Source: Stutzerimonas stutzeri | GTDB lineage: Bacteria; Pseudomonadota; Gammaproteobacteria; Pseudomonadales; Pseudomonadaceae | Direction: 5' to 3' | NCBI RefSeq assembly: GCF_002890915.1 | Contig: NZ_POUT01000002.1 | Span: forward strand, 186,001 to 250,000 | DNA: 64,000 nucleotides | Shown: piece by piece, positions 7,241-16,438 of the stretch | How the letters are laid out: each line of letters begins with the position of its first letter | How positions within the stretch are numbered: position 1 is the first letter of the stretch | Made by a program: the position numbers and the translations under genes | Notes under the pieces: generated by a model | Databases searched by the model: none | What the model was told of the DNA's origin: nothing | What the model saw: only the letters and a program-made list of their open reading frames with translations

Positions 7241-7672
7241 ATGCGCAAAGTTCTGGTTGCATTCGATGGGTCGGAAAACGCCAAGCGGGCCCTGCAATAT
7301 GTCATCGATTTCGCCCGTGATGCCGGGCTGGCAATGGACGTCCACGTGCTCAATGCGCAGCACGAGCCGATCATCTACGGCGAATATGTCACCGCAGCGA
7401 TGATCGACGAACTCAACAAGGGCCTGGAGACCAAGGCACAGGGCATCCTCGCCGAAGCAGCGGCAATGCTGCAGGGCAGTGGCCTCACCTATGAAACGCA
7501 CTCGGTACTGGGCAACGTCGCCGAGCAGATCAACGATGCGGTCAAACGCCTGGGGTGCGACACCGTGGTGATGGGTACTCGCGGCCTTGGCAGCTTCACC
7601 GGGCTGCTGTTGGGCTCGGTGGCGAACCGGGTGATCCACGAGGTATCGGTCCCGGTTCTGCTGGTCAAGTAA
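7241..7672 (+). CDS. Universal stress protein, UspA family
   Basis: A 143-aa single Usp domain. It starts MRKVLVAFDGSENAKRAL (conserved Asp in the ATP pocket) and has the ATP-binding GTRGLGSFTGLLLGSVA motif (G-2x-G-9x-G-S) near residues 110-126, so it should bind ATP. A GGAG ribosome site precedes ATG 7241. Cytoplasmic; role in stress survival is family knowledge. It is convergent with the YajD-like gene, 24 bp away. Confidence 0.92.
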   Translation: MRKVLVAFDGSENAKRALQYVIDFARDAGLAMDVHVLNAQHEPIIYGEYVTAAMIDELNKGLETKAQGILAEAAAMLQGSGLTYETHSVLGNVAEQINDAVKRLGCDTVVMGTRGLGSFTGLLLGSVANRVIHEVSVPVLLVK

Positions 7673-7696
7673 GCGGCCGCAATGCGCGCTGCCTGG

Positions 7697-8041
7697 TCAG
7701 CCCTGCTTGCCCTTGAGCAGGTCGGCCAGGTTGGCGAAGGCCTTGAAGGTTTCCTTCGGCCCCAGATCGCTGCCAGGCCGGGCTTCGGCCTGGTACTGGT
7801 TGTCGGTATAGCGGGAATGCTCGTTGTCGTGGCAGTACAGGCAAAGCAGCTCCCAGTTGGAGCCGTCCTCCGGGTTGTTGTCGTGGTTGTGGTCCTTGTG
7901 GTGGACCGTCAGCTCGCTGAGGCGCTTGCCCGAGAACTCCCGCGCGCAACGCCCGCAGATCCATGGGTACATCTTCAGCGCTTTTTCCCGGTAGCCCTGC
8001 TCGCGCTGGCTATAGGGCGTGGTGGGCTTGTCGTTGCTCAT
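7697..8041 (-). CDS. YajD family HNH nuclease
   Basis: A 114-aa HNH domain protein. Zinc ligands C29/C32 and C67/C70 frame the catalytic segment with HH47-48 and N62 (LTVHHKDHNHDNNPEDG, then NWELLCLYCHDNEH). The length and pattern match YajD, a small conserved nuclease of unclear physiological target. The start at 8041 (MSNDKPTTPY) fits the family. No partner gene is nearby. Confidence 0.9.
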   Translation of the reverse strand: MSNDKPTTPYSQREQGYREKALKMYPWICGRCAREFSGKRLSELTVHHKDHNHDNNPEDGSNWELLCLYCHDNEHSRYTDNQYQAEARPGSDLGPKETFKAFANLADLLKGKQG

Positions 8042-8093
8042 CGTTCACCTGCTCGTCGGGTGCCTTTCTCGACACAACTATAGACGCCGAGAT

Positions 8094-8792
8094 TCAGCCG
8101 GCCAGGCCGACATAGACGTTCTGCACGTCGTCATGGGCATCGATGGCCTCGAGGAAGGCCTCGACTTCCTCCAGTTCCGCGCCGGACAGGTTTACCGGGT
8201 TCTTCGGACGGTAGCCCAGCTGTGCCGACTGCACGCTGAAGCCGAATTCCGGCAGTGCCTTGCACACTGCGTCGAGGTCGGTCGGCTCGGTGATGAACAG
8301 CGTGGCGCCGTCTTCGGCGGGCTCGAAATCCTGGGCTCCGGCTTCGATGGCGGCCACTTCGGCGTCGGCATCGCCCGTGGGGCTCGCCTCGATCATGCCG
8401 ACATGGTCGAAGTCCCAGCTCACCGAGCCGGACGAACCCAGCTGGCCCTTGCGGAACAACACACGGATCTCCGCCACGGTGCGGTTAAGGTTGTCGGTCA
8501 GGCACTCGACGATCAGCGGCACCTGATGCGGGGCGAAACCCTCGTAGAGGGTCCGCTCGTAGTGGACCACCTCGCCGCTCAGGCCGGCACCCTTCTTGAT
8601 GGCGCGCTCCAGGGTGTCCTTGGGCATGGAGGCCTTCTTGGCCTGTTCGACCACCAGGCGCAGGCGTGGATTCATGTCCGGGTCGGGACCGCTGCGGGCG
8701 GCGATCATGATTTCCTTCGACAGCTTGCCGAAGATCCTGCCCTTGGCATTCGCCGCGGCTTCCTTATGTTTCGCTTTCCACTGTGCGCCCAT
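8094..8792 (-). CDS. YebC/PmpR family protein
   Basis: A 232-aa member of the YebC/TACO1 family. It starts [21 protein letters not shown], then [19 protein letters not shown] and [19 protein letters not shown], all conserved blocks. The MGAQ start is close to the YeeN (YebC2) subgroup rather than the MAGHSKW start of classical YebC. Members have been described both as DNA-binding regulators and as translation factors that help ribosomes through proline-rich stretches; which applies here cannot be told. ATG 8792 is chosen by family alignment. Confidence 0.88.
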   Translation of the reverse strand: MGAQWKAKHKEAAANAKGRIFGKLSKEIMIAARSGPDPDMNPRLRLVVEQAKKASMPKDTLERAIKKGAGLSGEVVHYERTLYEGFAPHQVPLIVECLTDNLNRTVAEIRVLFRKGQLGSSGSVSWDFDHVGMIEASPTGDADAEVAAIEAGAQDFEPAEDGATLFITEPTDLDAVCKALPEFGFSVQSAQLGYRPKNPVNLSGAELEEVEAFLEAIDAHDDVQNVYVGLAG

Positions 8793-8986
8793 GTTCGTAC
8801 TCGTCTGATGGTTGAACCGGTTGGCGATTCTATCGGGTCTGCCGAGGTTTCGTCTGTTCTGTCGGCGATGAAGGGACGATCGTCGTTCCGAGCGGACTGT
8901 ATCGGCCAATTTGCGGCCCACTGTATGGACCGGCCGGCCCTCCACGTGGCTCTAATGGTCGTCTTGCCACCGAGGGATGCGTCGTT

Positions 8987-9871
8987 ATGTCACCCAGGGA
9001 TCTGCTGCTCGCGCTGGTCGTCATCGTCGTCTGGGGCCTCAATTTCGTCGTGATCATGGTCGGCCTGCACGACGTACCGCCCATGCTGCTCGGGGCGCTG
9101 CGCTTCATGCTGGCGGCGGTGCCGGCGGTCTTCTTCGTCAAGCAGCCGCAGGTGCCGCTGCGCTGGCTATTGGCCTATGGGCTGACCATTTCGCTGGGGC
9201 AGTTCGCCTTCCTGTTTTCGGCGATGAAGGTCGGCATGCCCGCCGGCCTGGCTTCGCTGGTGCTGCAGTCGCAAGCCTTCTTCACCCTGTTCTTCGCTGT
9301 GCTGTTTCTCGGCGAGCATCTGCGCCGGGCCAATCTGCTGGGGCTGCTGGTGGCTGCGGCGGGGCTGGTGCTGATCGGTACGCAAGCCGATCGCGGCATG
9401 ACCCTGGCCGGCTTCGTGCTGACCCTGGGTGCCGCCTCGATGTGGGCGCTGGGCAACATCGTCACGCGCAAGTTCGGCAAGGTGAACCTGGTCGGCCTGG
9501 TGGTATGGGGTAGCCTGGTGCCGCCGCTGCCGTTCCTGGCGCTGTCGTTGTGGCTGGAAGGTCCCACCGCCATAGAGCTCGCCCTGCGCGGGCTCGGTGT
9601 GGACACCCTGCTGGTACTGGTCTATCTGGCGTTCGGCGCGACCCTGCTCGGTTATGGCCTGTGGAGCCGCCTGCTGTCGCGCTACCCGGCCAGCCAGGTG
9701 GCGCCTTTTTCCCTGCTGGTGCCGGTGGTGGGGCTGAGCTCATCGGCGTTGCTGCTGGGTGAGCGGCTGGGCCCGCTGCAACTGGCCGGTGCGCTGCTGG
9801 TGATGCTGGGGCTGGTGGTCAACGTCTGGGGCGGCTGGCTGTACGGATGGCTGCGGCTGCGCCTGGCTTGA
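8987..9871 (+). CDS. eamA: EamA-type exporter (DMT superfamily)
   Basis: A 294-aa protein with ten hydrophobic segments in two EamA repeats. The N-terminus (LALVVIVVWGLNFVVI), the GLTISLGQFAFLF block and the SLLVPVVGLSSSALLLGERL block closely follow E. coli EamA, which exports O-acetylserine and cysteine. Inner-membrane location. The substrate is inferred from this similarity only. It is divergent from the YebC-family gene, about 190 bp apart, which leaves room for separate promoters. Confidence 0.85.
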   Translation: MSPRDLLLALVVIVVWGLNFVVIMVGLHDVPPMLLGALRFMLAAVPAVFFVKQPQVPLRWLLAYGLTISLGQFAFLFSAMKVGMPAGLASLVLQSQAFFTLFFAVLFLGEHLRRANLLGLLVAAAGLVLIGTQADRGMTLAGFVLTLGAASMWALGNIVTRKFGKVNLVGLVVWGSLVPPLPFLALSLWLEGPTAIELALRGLGVDTLLVLVYLAFGATLLGYGLWSRLLSRYPASQVAPFSLLVPVVGLSSSALLLGERLGPLQLAGALLVMLGLVVNVWGGWLYGWLRLRLA

Positions 9872-9928
9872 GCTTTACAGCGAGACGCCCCGCGCCAATC
9901 GGTTCGGGCGGGGCGTCACGATGGCGCG

Positions 9929-10069
9929 TCAGCCCTGGCGGGGGGCAGCGTGAGCCCCGAGCAACGTCGTGGTGCCGTGCTTCTTGTCGCGCTTGGCCAT
10001 ACGTTTTTCCTGCGCGGTTTTCAGCGGCTTCTTCTTGGCATTCTTCTTCGCATCCATTCCCTTGCTCAT
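9929..10069 (-). CDS. Small lysine-rich protein (46 aa)
   Basis: A 46-residue basic protein starting MSKGMDAKKNAKKKPLKTA and ending in GAHAAPRQG; 12 lysines and 4 arginines. This type of tiny basic protein (MSKGMD-KK repeats) is widespread in Pseudomonas and unassigned. The ATG at 10069 fits the conserved start. It could bind nucleic acid or the ribosome by charge, but nothing in the sequence proves this. Convergent with eamA. Confidence 0.7.
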   Translation of the reverse strand: MSKGMDAKKNAKKKPLKTAQEKRMAKRDKKHGTTTLLGAHAAPRQG

Positions 10070-10134
10070 GGTGTTTCACCTCTGATCGTGGCTGGACATA
10101 TCCCGGTGCACGAGCAGGCCGTCGCCTTTAAGGG

Positions 10135-11086
10135 CTAGAGGAGCGCAGATGGCTGCTTCGTCCGGCCTGGTGCCTTCCATGACAGCTGCAGTATGGCACT
10201 GCGGCGCGGCTTTGCACGTCGTGGGGAGCTAGTGCGAGCTTCGGGGCGGTTCATGCGACTAGCCGAGTCGGCCAGCTGGCTGGTCGGGCCGTCGGCGCGC
10301 AGGCGTTCGCGAATCAGCTGCGGCCACTGGCTGCGCGAGCGGCGCTTGACGATGGCGTAGGTGAGGTTTTGCAGGGCGTTGAGCGGAGCGAGGAAGATAC
10401 CGCCGAGCAACAGTATGAAGCCGGAAGCGCTAAGGAAGTTGCGACCGTCGTTGGCCTTGTACTGTTCCTTGATGTCACGCCATTGCAGGCGCGCCCAATG
10501 TCCTCGGCGTTTGCGCACTTCCAGCAGACTCTGATTGAACTCAGACGAGTTGCCGGGCTGACCGCTTTCGTCGAACCAGGGGCCGTTGTCCATATAGGCG
10601 CGCAGGTATTCCCAGAAGCCCATCTGCATCTCCAGGCTCTTGCCAATGGGTGAACCAAGGTTGATCAGCACCTGTTCCTCGGGGTGGCCGTAGCGGTGCA
10701 GCAGGGTTTCGAGTGCGGCATGGCGCATGCCGGCGGTATAGGGGCCAACGGTGCCGTAGGCGTAGGCGGCTGCGGCGATGCCATCCCAGGGCGTGTGGTT
10801 ACAGCTCGTCGTCCTGCTCGAAATACAGCTCGCGGGTGCGGCGGTTGAGCAGGATGGGCAGGGGCATGGGGCGTAGCACTTCCCAGATAAAAGGAATTGC
10901 AAAAAGAGCCAAGGCAAGTAACAGAGTGTTTAGCGCTTGCTCGGGGCGATGAGGCGAAGGCCGGAGGGTGACCGATGGCCGCGTCCAGTTCAACAACCAC
11001 GGCTCCAGAGCATGCATCAGGTCAAGAAATGCCCGCTCTTGCGCGTAATGCTGTTCACTCAATGACTCAAGCTGGAGTTGGATCAC
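10135..11086 (-). pseudogene. DUF6708-like protein, 5'-truncated and frameshifted
   Basis: Two overlapping frames make up one protein. The 5' part (from about 11086) has a hydrophobic helix (LLLALALFAIPFIWEVL) and LPILLNRRTRELYFEQDDEL, then a stop. The next frame resumes with HTPWDGIAAAAYAYGT and continues with SLEMQMGFWEYLRAYMDNGPWF, a second membrane helix and a basic tail. One extra T at 10799-10800 (TAAC for TAC in the coding strand) explains the break: DDELYHTPWDG would be continuous. The 5' end runs into a REP palindrome at 11088 without a convincing start, so the N-terminus is lost. The layout recalls DUF6708 proteins often found with type VI secretion genes; that assignment is tentative. 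Confidence 0.6.
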
Positions 11087-11087
11087 A

Positions 11088-11135
11088 TGTAGGAGCGGGC
11101 CACGCCCGCGATCGCGCGCATGGCGCGCTCCTACA
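11088..11135. repeat. REP palindrome (TGTAGGAG type)
   Basis: TGTAGGAG at the left and CTCCTACA at the right enclose two GC-rich hairpins (GCGGG/CCCGC and GCGCGC/GCGCGC). This is a typical Pseudomonas repetitive extragenic palindrome. It sits exactly where the DUF6708-like frame loses its 5' end. Confidence 0.85.
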
Positions 11136-11164
11136 AAATACTCAGCATTACGCTCTTGCGCGGC

Positions 11165-11362
11165 TCAACCGAGCCGTTCCTCGTTCAGCCGCTCCAGCTC
11201 GCGGCGGACCATCGCGGTGTATTCCGGCGGGCTGAGCTGGTACAGCTCGGTGGCTACCCAGGGAAGCCAGCGGGGGCCCAGCGCTTCGCGGCGTGCCAGC
11301 AGCCGTTGGGCTTCGGCGGTGGCCCGGGCGGCGTTGCGCGTGTGGAAATCTGCTCGGCTCAT
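11165..11362 (-). CDS. Small hypothetical protein (65 aa)
   Basis: A 65-residue, soluble, charged protein (MSRADFHTRNAARATAEAQR ... LERLNEERLG) predicted to be mostly helical. No known domain is recognised, and there is no signal peptide or cysteine. It is divergent from dgt, with about 110 bp between starts. Whether it belongs with the truncated DUF6708-like gene downstream is unknown. Confidence 0.6.
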   Translation of the reverse strand: MSRADFHTRNAARATAEAQRLLARREALGPRWLPWVATELYQLSPPEYTAMVRRELERLNEERLG

Positions 11363-11473
11363 GGTTGTCTCCTGTCAGATGCGGGCGATTGAATAGCAGA
11401 GGCGCGGGGGCTTGGTAAACTCCGGCGCCCGCGCTAGGCTCGACGGCTTCGATCCGCTCAGCGAGTACGATCC

Positions 11474-12970
11474 ATGCCAGTGCGTGTGAACTTCAAGGAC
11501 AAGATCTCCCGCCAGCGTCCCTATGGCAGGGCCGAGGCTGGGCTCAGGGCCAGCGATGGCGACCTGGGCGCGGTGATCGACCAGCTGGAGAGCGACCGCG
11601 GGCGGATCATCAACTCGGCCGCCGTGCGCCGCCTGCAGCAGAAGACCCAGGTCTTCCCGCTCGAACGCAACGCCGCGGTGCGCAGCCGCCTGACTCATTC
11701 GCTGGAAGTCCAGCAGACCGGCCGCTTCATTGTCCGCACGCTCTATAAACAGCTCGGCGCCAGGGCGGCCGATTATGGCCTGGACGGCCTGGAGGGCGCG
11801 CTGGAAAGCCTGGTGGAAATGGCCTGCCTGATGCACGACATCGGCAATCCCCCGTTCGGTCATTTCGGCGAATATGCCATCGGCGCCTGGTTCGAGCGCC
11901 ATCTGGACGAACTGTTCGCCGCCGCCGTGCCGCCGGGGCAGGGCGATGCCGAGTTGCGCACACGCATGCTCGTCGACCTCAAGCAGTTCGAGGGCAACGC
12001 CCAGGCGATCCGCCTGGTGGTGACGCTGTTGCGCCTGAACCTCACCTATACCCAGACTGCCGGCCTGCTCAAGTACGTGCGTCCGGCCCATGCGCCGAAG
12101 CCGCAGAAGGGCACTCCGGGCGCCTATCTGCAGAAGAAGCCCGGTTTCTACCTTTCCGAGGAAGGCTTCATCCATGAACTGCAGGCGGCGCTGGATCTGC
12201 GGCCCTGCACGCGCCATCCGCTCGCCTATGTCATGGAGGCGGCCGACGATATCGCCTACTGCCTGGCGGACATCGAAGATTCGGTGGAGAAGGGCATCTT
12301 CAGCATCGAACAGCTGGCGCAGTTGCTGCTGGCCAAGTTCGCCGAGCACGGTTCGCCCGACGCGCCGATTCCCGGGCCTGAGCGCAGCTTTCGCAGCATG
12401 GTCAACTATGCGCTGGAGCGCGCCGGGAAGGAGCCGATCAACAAGGTCGGCGAGTTCTTCATCTGGTTGCGGGTGAACATGATCCACCCGCTGGTCCAGC
12501 ATGCCGCGCGGCAGTTCATCGACAACATCGAGGCGGTCTACCACGGCATGCTCGATCGCGCGCTGCTGGAAGACGACAGCCTGCCCAACGCCATCGTGCA
12601 GACCTTCAAGGACGTGGCGATGGACCGAGTGTTCTGCCACCGCGAGGTGGAGACCCTGCAACTGCAGGGCTATCGCATCCTCCAGGGGCTGCTGGATCAC
12701 TACGCCCCGCTGTTGCGCGTGCCGCCGGAGGTCTTCCATGAGCTCACGGTTGGCAACTGCCGCAACGAGCCGCACCTGCAGATGCTGGCGCGGCGCCTGC
12801 CCAATCAACTGGTCAAGGCCTATCACGAAGCGCTCAAGGATCATCCGCAAGCTTCGGCGGACCGGCCGTTGTGGGAATTCTATTGCCGCAATCGCATGTT
12901 GCAGGACTTCGTCAGCGGCATGACCGACCAGCTCGCCCAAGACGAATATCGTGCCTTGTCGGCGCTATAA
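11474..12970 (+). CDS. dgt: dGTP triphosphohydrolase
   Basis: A 498-aa HD-superfamily enzyme. Motifs seen: RSRLTHSLEVQQTGR (first His of the metal site), LMHDIGNPPFGHFGE (HD pair and the GNPPFGH block typical of Dgt), and MEAADDIAYCLADIEDSVE (second Asp). It should hydrolyse dGTP to deoxyguanosine and triphosphate, helping to set dNTP pools; some relatives limit phage replication by draining dNTPs. Length matches the E. coli Dgt class (about 500 aa). Monocistronic. Confidence 0.92.
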   Translation: MPVRVNFKDKISRQRPYGRAEAGLRASDGDLGAVIDQLESDRGRIINSAAVRRLQQKTQVFPLERNAAVRSRLTHSLEVQQTGRFIVRTLYKQLGARAADYGLDGLEGALESLVEMACLMHDIGNPPFGHFGEYAIGAWFERHLDELFAAAVPPGQGDAELRTRMLVDLKQFEGNAQAIRLVVTLLRLNLTYTQTAGLLKYVRPAHAPKPQKGTPGAYLQKKPGFYLSEEGFIHELQAALDLRPCTRHPLAYVMEAADDIAYCLADIEDSVEKGIFSIEQLAQLLLAKFAEHGSPDAPIPGPERSFRSMVNYALERAGKEPINKVGEFFIWLRVNMIHPLVQHAARQFIDNIEAVYHGMLDRALLEDDSLPNAIVQTFKDVAMDRVFCHREVETLQLQGYRILQGLLDHYAPLLRVPPEVFHELTVGNCRNEPHLQMLARRLPNQLVKAYHEALKDHPQASADRPLWEFYCRNRMLQDFVSGMTDQLAQDEYRALSAL

Positions 12971-13293
12971 ACCCCGGTTACCGGCAGGCTGAGCGGCTTC
13001 GTCGCACGGTTTGCGTGCCTTGGCACCCGTGTGGCCGCTGCGCTTGGTACGCACATTGCTATGACATGGTGCAGCGGCCGGCGTGAAAGCCCCTAAATGG
13101 CGCACGCAAGGAATCTGGGTTTATTCATAACTTATTGAAAAATAAGGCTATTGACGTGATCGAAGCGTTGATGGACCCACCTCCCGGCTGCAGGTGGCGG
13201 TTAGCGGTTCCGACTTTGTGATGCATCGCGGTGCGTCATGCGGATCAAGATAACCGTTTTGGTGCGTTCTACCCGGTGAGGCTGTAACTACCG
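12971..13293. other. Intergenic region before the ammonium transporter
   Basis: A 323-bp stretch without a supportable ORF. It has an AT-rich patch at 13120-13160 and presumably the amt promoter. A GG-N10-GC arrangement at 13021-13036 weakly resembles a sigma-54 promoter but the -12 half is poor. No glnK gene is present upstream of the transporter. Confidence 0.5.
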
Positions 13294-14502
13294 ATGGAAA
13301 ACCTCAATAACGCCGTGGAAACCCTGATCCATGGTTCGAACACGCTCTTCATCCTCATGGGGGCGGTCATGGTGCTGGCGATGCATGCCGGCTTCGCCTT
13401 TCTCGAAGTCGGCACCGTGCGGCTGAAGAACCAGGTCAATGCCCTGTCGAAGATCATCACGGATTTCGCCGTATCCACCCTGGCGTACTTCTTCATCGGC
13501 TACTGGATCGCCTACGGCGTGACCTTCATGCAGCCGGCCGAGCAACTGGTGGCCGATCATGGCTACGCGCTGGTGAAGTTCTTCTTCCTGCTCACCTTCG
13601 CCGCGGCGATACCGGCGATCATCTCCGGCGGCATCGCCGAGCGTGCACGTTTCGGCCCGCAGCTGTGCGCGACCTTGCTGATCGTCGCCTTCGTCTACCC
13701 CTTCTTCGAAGGCATGATCTGGAACGGCAACTTCGGCGTTCAGGCCTGGCTGGAGCACCGGTTCGGTGCGGCTTTCCATGATTTCGCCGGCTCCGTGGTG
13801 GTGCATGCCATGGGTGGCTGGCTGGCTTTCGGGGCGGTGATCCTGCTCGGCCGGCGTAACGGCCGCTACCGCGACGGCCGCTTGGTGGCGTTCGCACCGT
13901 CGAACATTCCGTTCCTGGCGCTCGGCTCCTGGATTCTCATCGTCGGCTGGTTCGGCTTCAACGTGATGAGCGCCCAGACCATCGAAGGTATCAGCGGGCT
14001 GGTGGCCGTCAACTCGCTGATGGCGATGGTGGGCGGCACCGCTGCGGCCTGGCTGGTCGGTCGCAACGACCCGGGCTTTCTGCACAACGGCCCGCTGGCC
14101 GGGCTGGTGGCGGTCTGTGCCGGCTCCGACCTGATGCATCCGGTCGGTGCGCTGGCCACCGGCGCCATCGCCGGGGCATTGTTCGTCTGGGCGTTCACCG
14201 CGACACAGAACCGCTGGAAGATCGACGACGTGCTCGGCGTCTGGCCGTTGCACGGCCTGTGCGGCATCTGGGGCGGCATTGCCTGCGGTATCTTCGGGCA
14301 GCAGGCACTCGGCGGGCTCGGTGGCGTCAGCATGGCCAGCCAGCTGATCGGCAGCGCACTGGGCATGCTGGTGGCGCTGGCTGGCGGCTTTGCGGTCTAT
14401 GGGCTGCTCAAGGTTTCGCTGGGCATCCGCTTGAGCCAGGAAGACGAGTACAACGGTGCCGATCTCGCGATCCACCGGATCGGAGCGCTCAGCCACGACT
14501 GA
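13294..14502 (+). CDS. amtB: Ammonium transporter (Amt family)
   Basis: A 402-aa protein with about 11 membrane segments. The pore twin-histidine site is present: H in DFAGSVVVHAMGGW and H in WPLHGLCGIWGG. AFLEVGTVRLKNQVN and the SGGIAERARF block are family signatures. It should conduct ammonium across the inner membrane. It starts directly with mature sequence (MENLNNAVETLIHGSNTLF) without a signal peptide, and there is no adjacent glnK, unlike the classic glnK-amtB operon. GGTGAGG lies upstream of the ATG. Confidence 0.93.
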   Translation: MENLNNAVETLIHGSNTLFILMGAVMVLAMHAGFAFLEVGTVRLKNQVNALSKIITDFAVSTLAYFFIGYWIAYGVTFMQPAEQLVADHGYALVKFFFLLTFAAAIPAIISGGIAERARFGPQLCATLLIVAFVYPFFEGMIWNGNFGVQAWLEHRFGAAFHDFAGSVVVHAMGGWLAFGAVILLGRRNGRYRDGRLVAFAPSNIPFLALGSWILIVGWFGFNVMSAQTIEGISGLVAVNSLMAMVGGTAAAWLVGRNDPGFLHNGPLAGLVAVCAGSDLMHPVGALATGAIAGALFVWAFTATQNRWKIDDVLGVWPLHGLCGIWGGIACGIFGQQALGGLGGVSMASQLIGSALGMLVALAGGFAVYGLLKVSLGIRLSQEDEYNGADLAIHRIGALSHD

Positions 14503-14506
14503 GCGC

Positions 14507-15442
14507 TCAATAGCCCCGCGTGCGCTGCACCTGGTACGCCAGTGGACGGCCGTCGCGCAACGCCTGCAGATTCTGTACGACGATCCGTGCGGCGCTGCGC
14601 AGGTCGGTCGCGGCGGCCACGTGCGGCAGCAGCGTCACCTTCGGGTGTCGCCAGAAGGGGTGGTCCGCCGGCAGGGGTTCGCTGCGAAATACATCGAGCA
14701 CGGCCTGGCCGACCTGGCCGTTGTCCAAGGCCTGGAGCAGATCCGCCTCCACGACATGCGCGCCGCGCGCCAGGTTGACCAGTCCGGCGCCGGGGCGCAG
14801 GGCATCGAAGAAGCGCCGGTCCAGCAGGTCGATGGTCCGTGCCGTCAATGGCAGCAGGTTGATCAGGATGTCGCTGCGCCCCAGCAGCGGCCACAGCGCC
14901 GCCATGCCGCAATGCAGGGGGATGCCTGCGATGCTGCCGCCGTGCAGGTTCCAGCCTGCCACGCGATAACCCAGGGCGCGCAGGCGGCTGGCGCAGGCGC
15001 GCCCCATCTGGCCCATGCCCAGCACCGTCACCTGGATTTCGTCGGCGCGTCGTTGCGGTAGCGGTTGCCAGGTGGCCGTACGCTGCTGGCGCGCATAGGC
15101 GAAGAAGTCGCGGTGTAGCGAAAGGGTCGCCCAGAGCGCGGTCTCGGCCATGGCGGCGCTCATGGCCGGATCGACCATGCGTGCGACCGGCACATCGGCG
15201 GGCAGGCTCGGGTCGGCCAGCAGCCGGTCGACGCCGGCCCAGAGCGACTGGATCAGGCGCAGGTTCGTCAGGCCCCGCAGTGAACCCGGAGGCGGGTTGG
15301 CCACCACGGCCGCATCGATCCGCCCAGCGCTCTCCGGCGTGACGGACAGATGCCAGGCGGCACCGGGCAAGGCCTCTTGCAGCGCCGCGAGCCAGGCGTC
15401 CCGTTCGTCATCGTCGAAGCTGCCGCAGAGCAGTATGTCCAT
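14507..15442 (-). CDS. ghrA: Glyoxylate/hydroxypyruvate reductase A
   Basis: A 311-aa D-2-hydroxyacid dehydrogenase. The NAD(P)-binding GMGQMG lies at about residues 142-147; catalytic Arg is in NLARGAHVVE, catalytic Glu in DVFRSEPLP, and catalytic His in TLLPHVAA. This fits GhrA, which reduces glyoxylate and hydroxypyruvate with NADPH in the cytoplasm. It is convergent with amt, only 4 bp between stop codons. Confidence 0.9.
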   Translation of the reverse strand: MDILLCGSFDDDERDAWLAALQEALPGAAWHLSVTPESAGRIDAAVVANPPPGSLRGLTNLRLIQSLWAGVDRLLADPSLPADVPVARMVDPAMSAAMAETALWATLSLHRDFFAYARQQRTATWQPLPQRRADEIQVTVLGMGQMGRACASRLRALGYRVAGWNLHGGSIAGIPLHCGMAALWPLLGRSDILINLLPLTARTIDLLDRRFFDALRPGAGLVNLARGAHVVEADLLQALDNGQVGQAVLDVFRSEPLPADHPFWRHPKVTLLPHVAAATDLRSAARIVVQNLQALRDGRPLAYQVQRTRGY

Positions 15443-15570
15443 CGTTCGTGGTTTCCCGTGTTCGCGTCGTTGCCACGGAACTGTACTCAGCCGCGCGGCC
15501 TCTGAATATCAAGCATTGGAACACGTGCCACGCGTGCTTTCAGCCTGTTCAAACGCGCCTGGAGAACACC

Positions 15571-15807
15571 ATGGAACTCCCCAACAAAGACCTCGGTACC
15601 CTGTTCGAACAGCTCGGCCTGGCCTCCGATCCCGCCAGCATCGATGCCTTCATCGCCAGCCATTCGCCGCTGCCGGAGGACGTCAGGCTGGCCGATGCGC
15701 CGTTCTGGAACGAGGCGCAGCGGGCGCTGCTGCGGGACGAATGGGTGGAGGATGCGGAGTGGGCGCCGATCATCGACGAACTCAACGTGCGGCTGCACGA
15801 ACGCTAG
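15571..15807 (+). CDS. DUF2789 family protein
   Basis: A 78-aa protein (MELPNKDLGTLFEQLGLASD ... IIDELNVRLHER). The pattern of two short helices around SIDAFIASHSPLPEDVRLADAPFW is typical of DUF2789, a small proteobacterial family of unknown function. GGAGAA precedes ATG 15571. It is divergent from ghrA. Confidence 0.85.
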   Translation: MELPNKDLGTLFEQLGLASDPASIDAFIASHSPLPEDVRLADAPFWNEAQRALLRDEWVEDAEWAPIIDELNVRLHER

Positions 15808-15819
15808 GGCCTGTCGCCA

Positions 15820-15842
15820 TTTCGTTCGCGACCGCGACGAAA
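15820..15842. terminator. Hairpin after the DUF2789 gene
   Basis: TTTCGT-CGC (15820-15829, one bulged T) pairs with GCG-ACGAAA (15834-15842). There is no T tract, so it may be a REP-like element rather than an efficient intrinsic terminator. It lies between two convergent genes. Confidence 0.4.
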
Positions 15843-15968
15843 CGACAACGGACCCTGGGCGGGCACAGCGCGGCCGGCGGAAGGAGGCGCTACGGGTTGG
15901 GCTTCGGCGCCATCCGCCTCGGCTACAACCTGCCGCCTCGCTCCGGCGTCAGCGCAAGCTGAGCGGCA

Positions 15969-16364
15969 TCAATCGAGCAGGTCGGCCGGCACGTTGCCGC
16001 CGTTCTCGGCCAGCCGGTTGAGCACGGTCTTGTGCAGCCACATGTTCATCTGCGCCGAATCGGCCATCTTCTCCTGCGGGCAACCCAGCTCGCTGGCCAG
16101 CTCCTTGCGCGCGGTCAGGCTGCTGTCCAGGCCGAGCAGCTTGAGCAGGTCGACGATGGAGGTGCGCCAGTTGAGTTTTTCCGGGTTATTGGCCGCCATG
16201 CCGTCGAGCTTCGCCGCCACATCCACTTGGTCCATGGCCGGGGTGACCGGTGCCGCCGCACCGCCGGTGGATGCTTCCGGGGGCGTGGTGGGCGCCGTAC
16301 TGCCTGGCGCCGCATGTGCCTTGCCGAGGCCGATCTTTTCCAGAATCGTGTTGAACAAGCCCAT
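15969..16364 (-). CDS. DUF3597 protein, copy 1
   Basis: A 131-aa protein. The N-terminal 15 residues (MGLFNTILEKIGLGK) form an amphipathic helix; residues 16-45 are an Ala/Pro/Thr-rich linker; the rest is the conserved DUF3597 domain with LNWRTSIVDLLKLLGLDSSL, then NMWLHKTVLNRLAENGG. The family is LysM-peptidoglycan-associated in some annotations, but its role is not known. AAGGAG precedes the ATG at 16364. A paralogue lies at 19938-20402. Confidence 0.85.
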   Translation of the reverse strand: MGLFNTILEKIGLGKAHAAPGSTAPTTPPEASTGGAAAPVTPAMDQVDVAAKLDGMAANNPEKLNWRTSIVDLLKLLGLDSSLTARKELASELGCPQEKMADSAQMNMWLHKTVLNRLAENGGNVPADLLD

Positions 16365-16438
16365 GGTGAATCTCCTTTCTGCGTAGGGGGAAGAGCCGAG
16401 GCTCGCAGATAGGACCGCTGGCGCCTGGATTCGTCGCG

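Noticed and set aside
13021..13036. TGGCAC with a GG-N10-GC arrangement upstream of amt, as a sigma-54 promoter
   Set aside because: The -24 half fits, but the -12 half reads TGGCC rather than TTGC(A/T), it lies about 260 bp from the gene and no NtrC-type site was seen. Too weak to annotate.
15843..15968. Possible short coding region after the DUF2789 gene
   Set aside because: No start with a ribosome site and no conserved pattern; more likely spacer with a REP-like hairpin.
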